From: Streptomyces sp. NBC_01428 | GTDB taxonomy: Bacteria > Actinomycetota > Actinomycetes > Streptomycetales > Streptomycetaceae | Length of the DNA: 64,000 bases | Assembly: GCF_036231965.1 (NCBI RefSeq) | Contig: NZ_CP109499.1 | Location: 7,750,001 to 7,814,000 of the forward strand | Direction of reading: 5' to 3' | In this document: positions 52,809 to 60,318 of the stretch, piece by piece | Numbering within the stretch: the first letter of the stretch is position 1 | Layout of the letters: each line of letters begins with the position of its first letter | Position numbers and translations under genes: made by a program | Notes under the pieces: generated by a model | What the model was told of the DNA's origin: nothing | What the model saw: only the letters and a program-made list of their open reading frames with translations | Databases searched by the model: none

Positions 52809-53387
52809 CTAGGCCCCGCCGATGGCCCTCCGGTAGGCGACGTGCCCGCCCAAGGCGCCGCTGACGGCGATCGCTGTCAGGCCGGCCAGCGACCACAGCT
52901 TCCCCTTCGCGGAGCGGCCACGTAGCCGGGCAGCCAGGGATCCGGTGTAGAGGGCCACCGCCGCCACGTTGGTGACCGCGTGGGCCAGTCCGACCCGGGC
53001 CTGTTCGGGCGGCAGATCGGCCCAGTCGGTCCAGCCGGAGACGGCGGCGGGGGCGATGCCGGCGAGGCCGACGGCCGTGAGGATGGTGGGCGCGCTCCGG
53101 ACGGCAGGCTTCGGCACGACGTCGAGCACGGCGGCCGACAGCCAGCAACCGATCGGTACCTGCACCAGGACGGGATGCACCGGGTGCCCCAGCGGCCTGC
53201 CGCGCAGGAGATCGCGTACGTCGCCCAGAGGAAGAGAGCGGATTCCGCGCTGAAGAGCCCGGATGGCCGGGTCCGCCACGGTCGAGCGCTCGATACGGCC
53301 CAAGGCGGTCAGCCACGCCTCTGACGGCGGGGACGGGCTGAAGGGGCTTCTGGATTCATCCGAGATGGGGGAGAGAGGTGGGTTCAT
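52809..53387 (-). CDS. DUF2231-family membrane protein
   Basis: A 192-aa membrane protein. The cytoplasmic N-terminal 60 residues are polar; the rest has four hydrophobic segments with the DUF2231 pattern RGRPLGHPVHPVLVQVPIGC, WLSAAVLDVVP, GWTDWADLPPEQARVGLAHA and the final LSLAGLTAIAVSGALGGH-like helix (SLAGLTAIAVSGALGGHVAY). Conserved His residues suggest haem or metal handling in the membrane, but no function is established. ATG at 53387 has a poor ribosome site. Divergent from gvpO. Confidence 0.82.
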   Translation of the reverse strand: MNPPLSPISDESRSPFSPSPPSEAWLTALGRIERSTVADPAIRALQRGIRSLPLGDVRDLLRGRPLGHPVHPVLVQVPIGCWLSAAVLDVVPKPAVRSAPTILTAVGLAGIAPAAVSGWTDWADLPPEQARVGLAHAVTNVAAVALYTGSLAARLRGRSAKGKLWSLAGLTAIAVSGALGGHVAYRRAIGGA

Positions 53388-53525
53388 GGAGAACGCGTAC
53401 CCGTCATGACAGCTCCGTCCCACCGCGGTGCAGGCCGATCTCCCAGCCGCCCGGACATCGGCCGGCCGCCCGACTGCGGCATGCGTCCGCTCTCAGCCCC
53501 TCGATGGCCGGGCGGCCCGACCTCT

Positions 53526-53549
53526 GTGTGCACGACGAGATGCGGGTAT
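53526..53549 (+). promoter_or_regulatory. Candidate stress sigma (SigB-type) promoter of the gvp cluster
   Basis: GTGT-N14-GGGTAT matches the Streptomyces SigB-type consensus (GNNT-N14-16-GGGTA-C/T), 73 bp before the gvpO ATG. Gas vesicle clusters of S. coelicolor are known to respond to osmotic stress, which supports the reading. Confidence 0.4.
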
Positions 53550-53621
53550 CGCCTGCCTCCGCCGATGCCTGATGGCCCTTCCCGAGGTGCGGTATGTCGG
53601 ATATGCACAAGACTTAACCCC

Positions 53622-53942
53622 ATGGCAGAAGAGCGTCGCCCTCGCGCAAAGAAATCCTCGACGGCCACCGCGCGCCGCCCACGGGCCGTGAAAGGAGCCG
53701 AATCCGCTGCTCGTGCTGCCTCCCGGAGCCTCGAGGGCCTGATCGGCCACCCGACCGAGGGCGTCACGGCCGTCGGACGGGAGGACGACGGCTGGCGTGT
53801 CGTCGTGGACGTGCTGGAGCTGCCGCGCATCCCGGACACGACGAGCCTGCTGGCCTCGTACGAAGTCCGGATCGACCAGGACGGCGAACTCGTGGAGTAC
53901 CACCGGGTCCGCCGCTACCGGCGGGGATCCGCCGACGACTGA
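53622..53942 (+). CDS. gvpO: Gas vesicle protein GvpO
   Basis: A 106-aa protein. The basic N-terminal arm (MAEERRPRAKKSSTATARRP) precedes the GvpO domain GLIGHPTEGVTAVGREDDGW, VVVDVLELPRIPDTTSLLAS, YEVRIDQDGELVEYHRVRRY. GvpO is needed for vesicle formation and may regulate expression in archaea. The ATG lacks a Shine-Dalgarno. First gene of the ten-gene cluster, whose order O-A-F-G-Y-Z-J-L-S-K is the standard Streptomyces one. Confidence 0.9.
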   Translation: MAEERRPRAKKSSTATARRPRAVKGAESAARAASRSLEGLIGHPTEGVTAVGREDDGWRVVVDVLELPRIPDTTSLLASYEVRIDQDGELVEYHRVRRYRRGSADD

Positions 53943-53973
53943 CCCAGTCTCCCGACGACCGGAAGGACGTTCC

Positions 53974-54456
53974 ATGTCCGCGACCACCTACTCCGACGAG
54001 GTAGTGGCTTGCCCACCTCGCGCGGGCACGTTGTACGACGTGCTCGAGCTCATCCTTGACCGGGGCATGGTGATCGACGTGTTCGTCCGGGTCTCCCTGG
54101 TCGGCATCGAGATCCTCAAGATCGACGCACGCATCGTGGTGGCGAGTGTCGACACCTATCTGCGTTTCGCCGAGGCATGCAACCGCCTCGACCTGGAGCG
54201 GGACTCCGGCAGCACGACCATCCCGGAACTGCTGGGCGGGGGTGCGGCAGGCGCCGCCAAGTCCATGGGCAAACGCAAGGTGCGCGAGGCCGCACACAGT
54301 GTCGGCGACACGGTCCTCAAGGCCGTCGGAGGCAGGGACGACGACGCCGACGAGCCCGACGAGGACGAGGAGGAACACCGGGAGCACCCGAGGAAGCGTC
54401 GCCCTCCGGTCCGCAGCAGCAGTGCCGGCCGCCGCCGACGCTCCGCGGAGGCGTGA
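53974..54456 (+). CDS. gvpA: Gas vesicle structural protein GvpA
   Basis: Main shell protein, 160 aa. The GvpA core is at residues 19-75: GTLYDVLELILDRGMVIDVF, VRVSLVGIEILKIDARIVVA, SVDTYLRFAEACNRLDLE. Beyond it there is an 85-residue hydrophilic C-terminal tail, acidic (DDDADEPDEDEEEHREH) then basic (RKRRPPVRSSSAGRRRRS), much longer than in buoyant cyanobacterial GvpA (about 70 aa) but usual in actinobacteria. GGAAGGAC precedes the ATG. Confidence 0.95.
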   Translation: MSATTYSDEVVACPPRAGTLYDVLELILDRGMVIDVFVRVSLVGIEILKIDARIVVASVDTYLRFAEACNRLDLERDSGSTTIPELLGGGAAGAAKSMGKRKVREAAHSVGDTVLKAVGGRDDDADEPDEDEEEHREHPRKRRPPVRSSSAGRRRRSAEA

Positions 54457-54459
54457 GTC

Positions 54460-55212
54460 GTGAGCGACGACGCCGGTCTCTACGTCTACGCCATCACTCG
54501 CGCGGGAAGGCCGCTGCCGTCCGGTACGTCGGGCGTCGGCAGCCCCGCGGCGCCCGTACGGTCGATCCGGCAGGGACGGGTGGCGGCGGTCATCAGTGAC
54601 GCCCCGTCCAAGTTGCGCGCCAGGCGCCGTGACCTGCTGGCCCACCAGGACCTTCTGCTGCGGCTCTCGGCCCGGGGTCCGGTCCTTCCGATGCGCTTCG
54701 GAATGGTTGCCTCGGACGAAGAGACGATCCGCAGCCAGCTGGCGGCCCGCGAGGCGGACCACCTGGTGGTGCTGGAGCGCCTCGCGAACGCGATCGAGGT
54801 GAACGTCAAGGTGCTGCCCGCGCAGGACGCGCTGGCGAGCGTCGTCACCGAGGACAAGAACGTACGCCGCCTGCGGGACAGTCTGCGTCGGCAGCCGGGG
54901 TACGAAGCCAGCCTGCGGCTGGGGGAAGCCGTCGCGGCGGCCCTGGACAGCCGGGCCCTCGACGCGGGTCGGCACGTTCTGCAGGAGCTCGCCCCCCGGG
55001 CGAGAGCGGTGGCCCAGGGCCCCGACGTCCAGGGTTGCGTTCTGAACACCTCGTTCCTCGTGCCCCGAGCAGACAGCGAAGCCTTCCTGACGCTGGCGCG
55101 AAACATGGCCCACGAACACCGGAACCGGCTGCAACTGCGCCTTTCGGGGCCACTGCCCTGCTACAGCTTCGTCTCCGCGGACCGTGTCCCCGTCCGAACG
55201 GCTGGAGTCTGA
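54460..55212 (+). CDS. gvpF: Gas vesicle protein GvpF
   Basis: Assembly protein of the GvpF/L family, 250 aa from GTG at 54460. The N-terminal part GLYVYAITRAGRPLPSGTSG starts the characteristic fold, and the C-terminal half has LNTSFLVPRADSEAFLTLAR followed by LRLSGPLPCYSFV. GvpF binds GvpA and is the one auxiliary protein present in most vesicle clusters. Separated from gvpA by 3 bp and from gvpG by 1 bp. Confidence 0.93.
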   Translation: MSDDAGLYVYAITRAGRPLPSGTSGVGSPAAPVRSIRQGRVAAVISDAPSKLRARRRDLLAHQDLLLRLSARGPVLPMRFGMVASDEETIRSQLAAREADHLVVLERLANAIEVNVKVLPAQDALASVVTEDKNVRRLRDSLRRQPGYEASLRLGEAVAAALDSRALDAGRHVLQELAPRARAVAQGPDVQGCVLNTSFLVPRADSEAFLTLARNMAHEHRNRLQLRLSGPLPCYSFVSADRVPVRTAGV

Positions 55213-55213
55213 G

Positions 55214-55468
55214 ATGGGCCTCATCAGTGGACTCCTCACCCTGCCCATCGCACCCGTCCGGGGCGTCGTCTGGGTGGCGGAGAAGCTCAATGACGCAGCG
55301 GAGCGTGAGCTGCACGATCCAGGAGTGCTCCGTACGCAGCTGGCCGTCCTGAACCAGGAACTTGAGGACGGCGCCATCAGCCTGGAGGAGTTCGAACGAG
55401 AAGAGGAACGGCTGCTCGACCGGCTCCATGCCGCCCGACTCCGTTCCACACCGACGGATCGAAGGTGA
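55214..55468 (+). CDS. gvpG: Gas vesicle protein GvpG
   Basis: Small helical assembly protein, 84 aa: MGLISGLLTLPIAPVRGVVW then LNQELEDGAISLEEFEREEE, the GvpG signature helix pair. Starts 1 bp after the gvpF stop. Confidence 0.92.
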   Translation: MGLISGLLTLPIAPVRGVVWVAEKLNDAAERELHDPGVLRTQLAVLNQELEDGAISLEEFEREEERLLDRLHAARLRSTPTDRR

Positions 55469-55475
55469 CGCACTC

Positions 55476-56435
55476 ATGGACGAGAAGGACAAGGTGGCTC
55501 TTGCCGCCGCTGTAGTGGGCGGTTACGTGCTGGGCCGTACCAAGAAGGGCCGGATGGCCCTCTCCATCGCTACCTACCTGGCCGGCCGTCGATTCGGCCT
55601 GGAGCCGCGTCAGTTGGCGGCCGAAGGCATGCGCCGTCTGACAGAGATCCCGCAGGTGGCCGAGTTGCAGGAGCAGTTGCGCGGAGAGGTGCTGGAGGCG
55701 GGCCGCAAGGCCATGGCCGCCGCGGCCGAACGCAGCATGGGGACGCTTGCCGGTGCCATCAGTGAGCGCACGGCGCTGATCGGCGCGAAGCCGGACGAGG
55801 AAGAGGACGAAGAGGAGTACCCGGAGGACGAGGACGCCGAGTACGACGAGGAGGAAGAGGAGGACGAGGAAGAGGAGGACGGCGAACCGGAGGGGGAGTA
55901 CGAGGACGAGGAAGAAGAGGAAGAGGAGGAGGACGAGGAGGACGAGGAGCCGGAGGGCGAGTACGAGGAAGAGGAGGAGCCTGAGGAAGAGGAAGAGGAA
56001 GAGGACGAAGAGGACGAGGACGAGGAAGAAGAGGAAGAAGAGCCGGAGGAGGAGCCAGAGCCCAAGCCGCGTCGGCGGAGGGCTGCTCCCCAGCGCGAAG
56101 AGAGCGACTCCGGGTCGCAGGGGAAGGCCGCAGGCCGCAAGTCGGCGCCGGCGAAGAAGTCGGCGGCGAAGAAGACCGCTCCTGCCAAGAAGACCGCTCC
56201 TGCCAAGAAGGCTGCTCCTGCCAAGAAGGCTGCTCCTGCCAAGAAGGCGGCTGCGAAGAAGGCGCCGGCCAAGAAGGCGGCCGCGAAGAAGGCGCCGGCC
56301 AAGAAGACACCCGCCAAGAAGGCGCCGGCGAAGAAGACGGCGGCGAAGAAGACCGCTCCCGCGAAGAAGACAGCAGCCAAGAAGACGGCGGCGTCCAAGC
56401 GGACCGCATCCAAGAGCGCCAGTCGTCGGAGGTAG
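55476..56435 (+). CDS. gvpY: GvpY-position protein with acidic tract and histone-H1-like tail
   Basis: A 319-aa protein of three parts. Residues 1-105 are a small domain with a possible membrane-associated helix (KVALAAAVVGGYVLGRTKKG, MALSIATYLAGRRFGL) and an amphipathic helix (VAELQEQLRGEVLEAGRKAM). Residues about 107-196 are almost purely Glu/Asp with a few Tyr/Pro/Gly. Residues 199-319 are a Lys/Ala/Pro tail of AKKAAPAKK-type repeats, as in histone H1 or HupB tails. It occupies the gvpY place in the Streptomyces cluster. Role unknown; the charge blocks suggest self-binding or binding to the vesicle or nucleic acid. Confidence 0.85.
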   Translation: MDEKDKVALAAAVVGGYVLGRTKKGRMALSIATYLAGRRFGLEPRQLAAEGMRRLTEIPQVAELQEQLRGEVLEAGRKAMAAAAERSMGTLAGAISERTALIGAKPDEEEDEEEYPEDEDAEYDEEEEEDEEEEDGEPEGEYEDEEEEEEEEDEEDEEPEGEYEEEEEPEEEEEEEDEEDEDEEEEEEEPEEEPEPKPRRRRAAPQREESDSGSQGKAAGRKSAPAKKSAAKKTAPAKKTAPAKKAAPAKKAAPAKKAAAKKAPAKKAAAKKAPAKKTPAKKAPAKKTAAKKTAPAKKTAAKKTAASKRTASKSASRRR

Positions 56436-56441
56436 ACCGCT

Positions 56442-57548
56442 ATGGCCAAGACGGAAAGCGACCAGCCCGCCGAGGCATCGGGTGTGGACCAGATTCGCGA
56501 AGAGCTGACGAAGTTCCTGTCCAAGCAAGTGGAGCACCTTGCCGAGAAGGCCGGGGGGAAACTGACCGACCTCACCGGACAACTGACGGACGCAGCCGAC
56601 AACGGAGGCTCCCTTCCCGCGATCGGATCACGCATCCTTCAGGGTGACTCGCCGGTGAAAGCCTTTGTCTCGGAGAAGGCCAAGGGCGTCAAGGACAACG
56701 TGGTCGACAAGGCGAAAAGCGCCTTCGGGGGAGGTGGTGGCAAGGGGAAACGGAAGTCCAGCGGCGGCAAGGTCATGAACATCGACGAGGTTCTCGACAT
56801 CGGAGTACCTCTGCGGGACGCCTACGACTACTGGACGCAGTACGACCAGTTCAGCAGCTTCGCGAAAGGCGTCCAGGACGTCTCGAAGGGCGACGAGCTC
56901 GAGAGTGACTGGAAGGTGAAGGTCGGACCGTCGACACGCAGCTTCAAGGCGTCTGTCCAGGAGCAGATCCCCGACGACCGCATCGTGTGGACCTCCGAAG
57001 GCGCCAAGGGCACCACCCGCGGGGCGGTCAGCTTCCACGAACTGACCCCCACGCTGACGCGCGTCGTCCTGGTCATGGAGTACTACCCGGCCGGGTTCTT
57101 CGAGAAGACCGGCAACCTCTGGCGTGCTCAAGGCCGCCGCGTACGCCTCGACTTCAAGAACTTCCAGCGGTACGTCACGCTCGCCACCGAGGAACCCGAA
57201 GGCTGGCGAGGCGAGATCCGCGACGGGGAAGTCGTGGTCTCGCATGAGGACGCCGTGGAGGAAGAAGAGGCGCAGCAGGAGGAGTCGGAGGGCGACGAGC
57301 CCGAGGACGAGTCCGAGGAGAGCGCCGACGACGCTTACGAGGACGAGGACGAGGACGAGGACGAGCCCGAGGACGGAGAAGAGCCGGAGGACGAAGAGGA
57401 AGAGGAAGAGGACGAGGAAGCGGAGGAGGCCTACGACGGCGAGGACGAGCCCGAGGAAGAAGAGGAAGAAGAGGAAGAAGAGGAAGAAGCCGAGGATGAG
57501 GACGAGGACGCAGCGCCGCCGAAGCGCGGACGGAGGCGACGTCAGTGA
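56442..57548 (+). CDS. gvpZ: GvpZ-position SRPBCC-domain protein with acidic tail
   Basis: A 368-aa protein: helical N-terminus (IREELTKFLSKQVEHLAEKA, residues 15-40), then an SRPBCC/START-like hydrophobic-cavity domain at about 105-245 (VMNIDEVLDIGVPLRDAYDY, WTQYDQFSSFAKGVQDV, RVVLVMEYYPAGFFEKTGNL), and a 100-residue Glu/Asp-rich tail ending PPKRGRRRRQ. The SRPBCC cavity binds lipids or polycyclic ligands in other families; none is known here. The place is that of gvpZ. Its stop overlaps the gvpJ start. Confidence 0.85.
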   Translation: MAKTESDQPAEASGVDQIREELTKFLSKQVEHLAEKAGGKLTDLTGQLTDAADNGGSLPAIGSRILQGDSPVKAFVSEKAKGVKDNVVDKAKSAFGGGGGKGKRKSSGGKVMNIDEVLDIGVPLRDAYDYWTQYDQFSSFAKGVQDVSKGDELESDWKVKVGPSTRSFKASVQEQIPDDRIVWTSEGAKGTTRGAVSFHELTPTLTRVVLVMEYYPAGFFEKTGNLWRAQGRRVRLDFKNFQRYVTLATEEPEGWRGEIRDGEVVVSHEDAVEEEEAQQEESEGDEPEDESEESADDAYEDEDEDEDEPEDGEEPEDEEEEEEDEEAEEAYDGEDEPEEEEEEEEEEEEAEDEDEDAAPPKRGRRRRQ

Positions 57549-57868
57549 CTGATGTCGACTTTCGGCAGGAGCAGTATCCCGCCTCCGGGCCTCAGGCGAA
57601 CAACCTCGCCGACATCCTCGAACGCGTCCTGGACAAGGGCATCGTGATCGCCGGAGACATCAAGATCGACCTCCTCGACATCGAACTGCTCACCATTCGG
57701 CTCCGCCTGTTCGTGGCATCCGTCGATACGGCGAAGAAGGCCGGAATCGACTGGTGGGAGTCCGATCCTGCCCTCAGCTCCCGTGCTTCTCGCGACGCCC
57801 TGCACGAGGAGAACCGCGAACTGCGTGAGCGTCTCCGGGCGCTCGAGTCCGGGACGGCGGAGGAGTAG
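57545..57868 (+). CDS. gvpJ: Gas vesicle protein GvpJ
   Basis: Minor shell protein homologous to GvpA, 107 aa from GTG at 57545 (GTGA overlap). The core is NLADILERVLDKGIVIAGDI, KIDLLDIELLTIRLRLFVAS and VDTAKKAGIDWW. Thought to cap or nucleate the vesicle. The C-terminus ends in a charged coiled-coil-like helix (HEENRELRERLRALESG). Confidence 0.93.
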   Translation: MTDVDFRQEQYPASGPQANNLADILERVLDKGIVIAGDIKIDLLDIELLTIRLRLFVASVDTAKKAGIDWWESDPALSSRASRDALHEENRELRERLRALESGTAEE

Positions 57869-57935
57869 GGACGCCGCCGGACGGTGTGCACCGTCTGAAA
57901 GATCAACCAGCGACGATCGAGGAGAGCCGACGTAC

Positions 57936-58811
57936 ATGAGGCAGCACGACGCTGAGGGTCCCGACGCCAACGCCACCTATGTGTTCGCCGTCTGCCGCGA
58001 CCCGGACCCGTCGTCCTGCGCCGGCCTGCCCGGAGTGACGCACGAGGCGCCTGTCAGGCTGCTGGCGCTGGACTCCTTCACAGCGATCGTCCAGACCGTC
58101 CGAGCCCGTGACTTCACCGACGAAGCCTGGCAGAGCCGTCTGTCGGACCAGCGGGAACTCGAACGATACGCACGCGCGCACCATGACGTCGTCTCGGCGG
58201 TCGCGGCTGCCTGCCCCACCGTTCCGCTGCCGATGGCGACGGTCTATCACGCGGATGAACGGGTCCGGGAGGCTCTGGCGAAGGAGACGGATCGGTTCCG
58301 CGCCGCGCTGAAACGGATCGCTCACCACGCCGAATGGGGTGTGAAGGTGTACGCACCCCCGGCTGCTACGGCTGCTACGGCTGCTACGGCTGCTACGGCT
58401 GCTACGGCTGCTACGGCTGCTACGGCTGCCACGGACGACGCGGACCGGCGCACCGGTCGGCCGGTCGTCCCAACGGACCGAGCGCGCCCGGCGGCAGGAG
58501 CGGGCCTCGCGTACCTGGAGCGCAAGCGCGGTGCGCAAAGGCTTCGTGAGCGGAGTCAGGAAGATGCTCTGAGGACGGCCGAGACGGTGGATGAGCAGGT
58601 CGGGCGGCTCGCCACCGTGTCCCGCAGGCTTCGACCGCACCCTCAGCCGTCGACGGACCGGAGGGTCCAGATCCTCAACGCCACCTATCTCGTGGCGGAA
58701 CACCGCTCCGAAGAGCTCGCGCTGCTGACCCGAACACTGCGGGAACGTACCGGCGCGGAGATCGAGCTGTCCGGACCCTGGGTGCCCTACTCCTTCGTCG
58801 GCGAGGTGTAG
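57936..58811 (+). CDS. gvpL: Gas vesicle protein GvpL with inserted Ala-Ala-Thr repeat
   Basis: Second GvpF/L family protein, 291 aa from ATG at 57936 (GGAG 8 bp upstream). N-terminal fold TYVFAVCRDPDPSSCAGLPG, ends in ILNATYLVAEHRSEELALLT and IELSGPWVPYSFV. The loop between the two domains carries seven tandem AAT repeats (58362-58424), a length-variable linker. It lies 67 bp after gvpJ, the largest gap in the cluster. Confidence 0.92.
   Translation: MRQHDAEGPDANATYVFAVCRDPDPSSCAGLPGVTHEAPVRLLALDSFTAIVQTVRARDFTDEAWQSRLSDQRELERYARAHHDVVSAVAAACPTVPLPMATVYHADERVREALAKETDRFRAALKRIAHHAEWGVKVYAPPAATAATAATAATAATAATAATAATDDADRRTGRPVVPTDRARPAAGAGLAYLERKRGAQRLRERSQEDALRTAETVDEQVGRLATVSRRLRPHPQPSTDRRVQILNATYLVAEHRSEELALLTRTLRERTGAEIELSGPWVPYSFVGEV
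58362..58424 (+). repeat. Nine-bp microsatellite in gvpL
   Basis: Seven copies of GCTGCTACG, six perfect and the last with one change (GCTGCCACG), keeping frame and coding (AAT)7. Such arrays change length by slippage. Confidence 0.9.
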
Positions 58812-58814
58812 GCC

Positions 58815-59042
58815 GTGACGCACAACCCGGTTTCCTGGGACAGCCCAGGTCCATTGAACGGGCCCATCGGCGTGCCGCTCGTCGACCTCCTGGATCGTGT
58901 TCTGGCAACAGGCGTGGTGGTCAGTGGGGACCTGGTCATCGCCATTGCCGACGTGCCGTTGGTACGGATTTCGCTCCACGCCCTGCTGTCATCCGTCAAC
59001 GAACGTGTCCCGGCCCCCTGGGCAGACAGCGGGCCGCTGTGA
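58815..59042 (+). CDS. gvpS: Gas vesicle protein GvpS
   Basis: Third GvpA homologue, 75 aa from GTG at 58815: IGVPLVDLLDRVLATGVVVS, GDLVIAIADVPLVRISLHAL, LSSVNERVPAPW. Lacks any C-terminal tail. Stop overlaps the gvpK start. Confidence 0.92.
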   Translation: MTHNPVSWDSPGPLNGPIGVPLVDLLDRVLATGVVVSGDLVIAIADVPLVRISLHALLSSVNERVPAPWADSGPL

Positions 59043-59317
59043 CGACCCCGCGACTGGACCTCGACCGTGACCAGATGGGACGCGATCTGGTGGCGCTGGT
59101 GCTCACCGTGGTCGAGCTGCTCCGGCAGCTGATGGAACGGCAGGCGATCCGCCGAATCGAGCAGGGTGACCTGAGCGATGAGCAGGCCGACGAGATCGGG
59201 ACGACGCTGATGCTGCTCGATCAACGCATGACCGAGCTCTGCGCACAGCACGGTGTGAACCCCGAGGATCTCAATCTCGACCTCGGCCCGCTGGGAACGC
59301 TTCTGCCCCGAACCTGA
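59039..59317 (+). CDS. gvpK: Gas vesicle protein GvpK
   Basis: Helical assembly protein, 92 aa from GTG at 59039: LDLDRDQMGRDLVALVLTVV, ELLRQLMERQAIRRIEQGDL, IGTTLMLLDQRMTELCAQHG, then LNLDLGPLGTLL. Last gene of the cluster, followed by a terminator. Confidence 0.93.
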   Translation: MTTPRLDLDRDQMGRDLVALVLTVVELLRQLMERQAIRRIEQGDLSDEQADEIGTTLMLLDQRMTELCAQHGVNPEDLNLDLGPLGTLLPRT

Positions 59318-59330
59318 CGGTGTCCCGAAG

Positions 59331-59360
59331 GGCGGCTCCGCGCGTTTGCCCGCGGGGCCG
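59331..59360. terminator. Hairpin between gvpK and the convergent gvpF-like gene
   Basis: GCGGCTCCGCG pairs with CGCGGGGCCGC (one T-G wobble) over an 8-nt loop, 14 bp after the gvpK stop and 23 bp before the convergent gene ends. Confidence 0.6.
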
Positions 59361-59382
59361 CGTCCCGCGTGATGCGCCGGCC

Positions 59383-60318
59383 CTAGGCGAAGCTGTACGG
59401 CGGAAGCGGGCCGTGCAGCCGGAAGTCGAAGTCCTCGCCCATCTGGTGGGCGAGGCTCATCTCGGAGGCGATGAAGAGTTCGTCCTGGTCGCTCGACACA
59501 AGAAACGAGACGTTGAGGAAGTCCTCGCCGCTCGGTGCGCCGGGCTTGACCTCCCGGGTGAACGGGCGGAACGCCTCGGTCACGCCGGACGCCAGTGCCT
59601 GCAGGCGGGGCCGCGCGTCCGGCACGCCCAACTCGCCCGGCCGGGAACCCGCTTCGGAGTCGGCTTCGCCGTCCCGGATGTGATCATGGGGCTGCCTGGC
59701 TTCCTGTGCCGCCTTGAGGCTGTACTCGACACACCCGTCCAGTCGGCGCAGCCTCTCCGCGTAGTCATCCGCGTGTTCCTCCAAGGCGGAGCGGACGGCG
59801 TCGTCGTCGTCCAGGGCTGTGGCGCCGAAGCGGAGGGGGAGGACGACACCGCTCTCCATCAAACGTTGCTGGACGTCGTGATGGGCGCCGATGTCCCGTT
59901 CCGTGGGATGCGGTTCCTCGGAGACGTCACTCACCACGGCGCAGAGAGGGCCGGCGAGCACCGTGCGCAGGGGGGTCGGTGGGGCACCCACGCCGCTGAG
60001 GCCGTCGAGCCGCAGTGGATGGTCCCTGAGCGTCAGGGCGTACGTGTAGACGGTCACCCCGCGGTCTGCGGAGTCCTCCTCGCGAGAAACGGTTCGCAAG
60101 GCGCGTCGCGCGGGGTGCCGACGCGGTCGGATGGCCGCAGCTCCCGCCTTGTCCCTTTCCGAGGCGTCGCTTTCGCCGTCCTTCCGGGTGTTCGTCTGGT
60201 CCCGGGTGAACGCGTCGATGACAAGTCCGCGGTCGAGAATGAGTTCCAGAACGTCGCAGAGGCCGCCCGATCCACTACGACGGGCAACGCCGTGTTCGCT
60301 CTGTGGCATCGCACTCAC
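59383..60318 (-). CDS. GvpA remnant fused in frame to a GvpF/L protein
   Basis: One open frame of 311 aa from the GTG at 60318 (AAAGGAAG 5 bp upstream). Residues 1-38 contain GLCDVLELILDRGLVIDAFT, almost the first helix and strand of GvpA. The rest of the GvpA core (VSLVGIEILKID onward) is missing and replaced by about 45 charged residues (RPRRHPARRALRTVSREED). From residue 88 (VTVYTYALTLRDHPLRLDGL) there is a complete GvpF/L protein ending LRLHGPLPPYSF. A GTG at 60057 could start the GvpF part alone (224 aa), but has no good site. Either a relic of a second gvpA-gvpF pair with an in-frame deletion, or a fusion protein. Confidence 0.75.
   Translation of the reverse strand: MSAMPQSEHGVARRSGSGGLCDVLELILDRGLVIDAFTRDQTNTRKDGESDASERDKAGAAAIRPRRHPARRALRTVSREEDSADRGVTVYTYALTLRDHPLRLDGLSGVGAPPTPLRTVLAGPLCAVVSDVSEEPHPTERDIGAHHDVQQRLMESGVVLPLRFGATALDDDDAVRSALEEHADDYAERLRRLDGCVEYSLKAAQEARQPHDHIRDGEADSEAGSRPGELGVPDARPRLQALASGVTEAFRPFTREVKPGAPSGEDFLNVSFLVSSDQDELFIASEMSLAHQMGEDFDFRLHGPLPPYSFA

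Noticed and set aside
53388..53621. Frames on both strands in the gvpO upstream region
   Set aside because: They have poor third-position GC bias and no ribosome site; the region is better explained as the divergent promoter.
55377..56635. Two long minus-strand frames of about 340-400 codons opposite gvpY, rich in Leu or Ser
   Set aside because: They mirror the Glu-rich and Lys-rich tracts of gvpY (GAG/GAA read backward give Leu/Phe/Ser codons). They would cross gvpG and gvpZ and have no recognisable domain.
55800..57540. Possible assembly artefact in the Glu/Asp tracts of gvpY and gvpZ
   Set aside because: Codons alternate between GAG, GAA and GAC without long exact repeats, both frames remain open to conserved basic ends, and similar tails are usual in Streptomyces Gvp proteins.
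58362..58424. CRISPR-like array
   Set aside because: A simple 9-bp coding repeat without spacers; no CRISPR repeats or cas genes are in the window.
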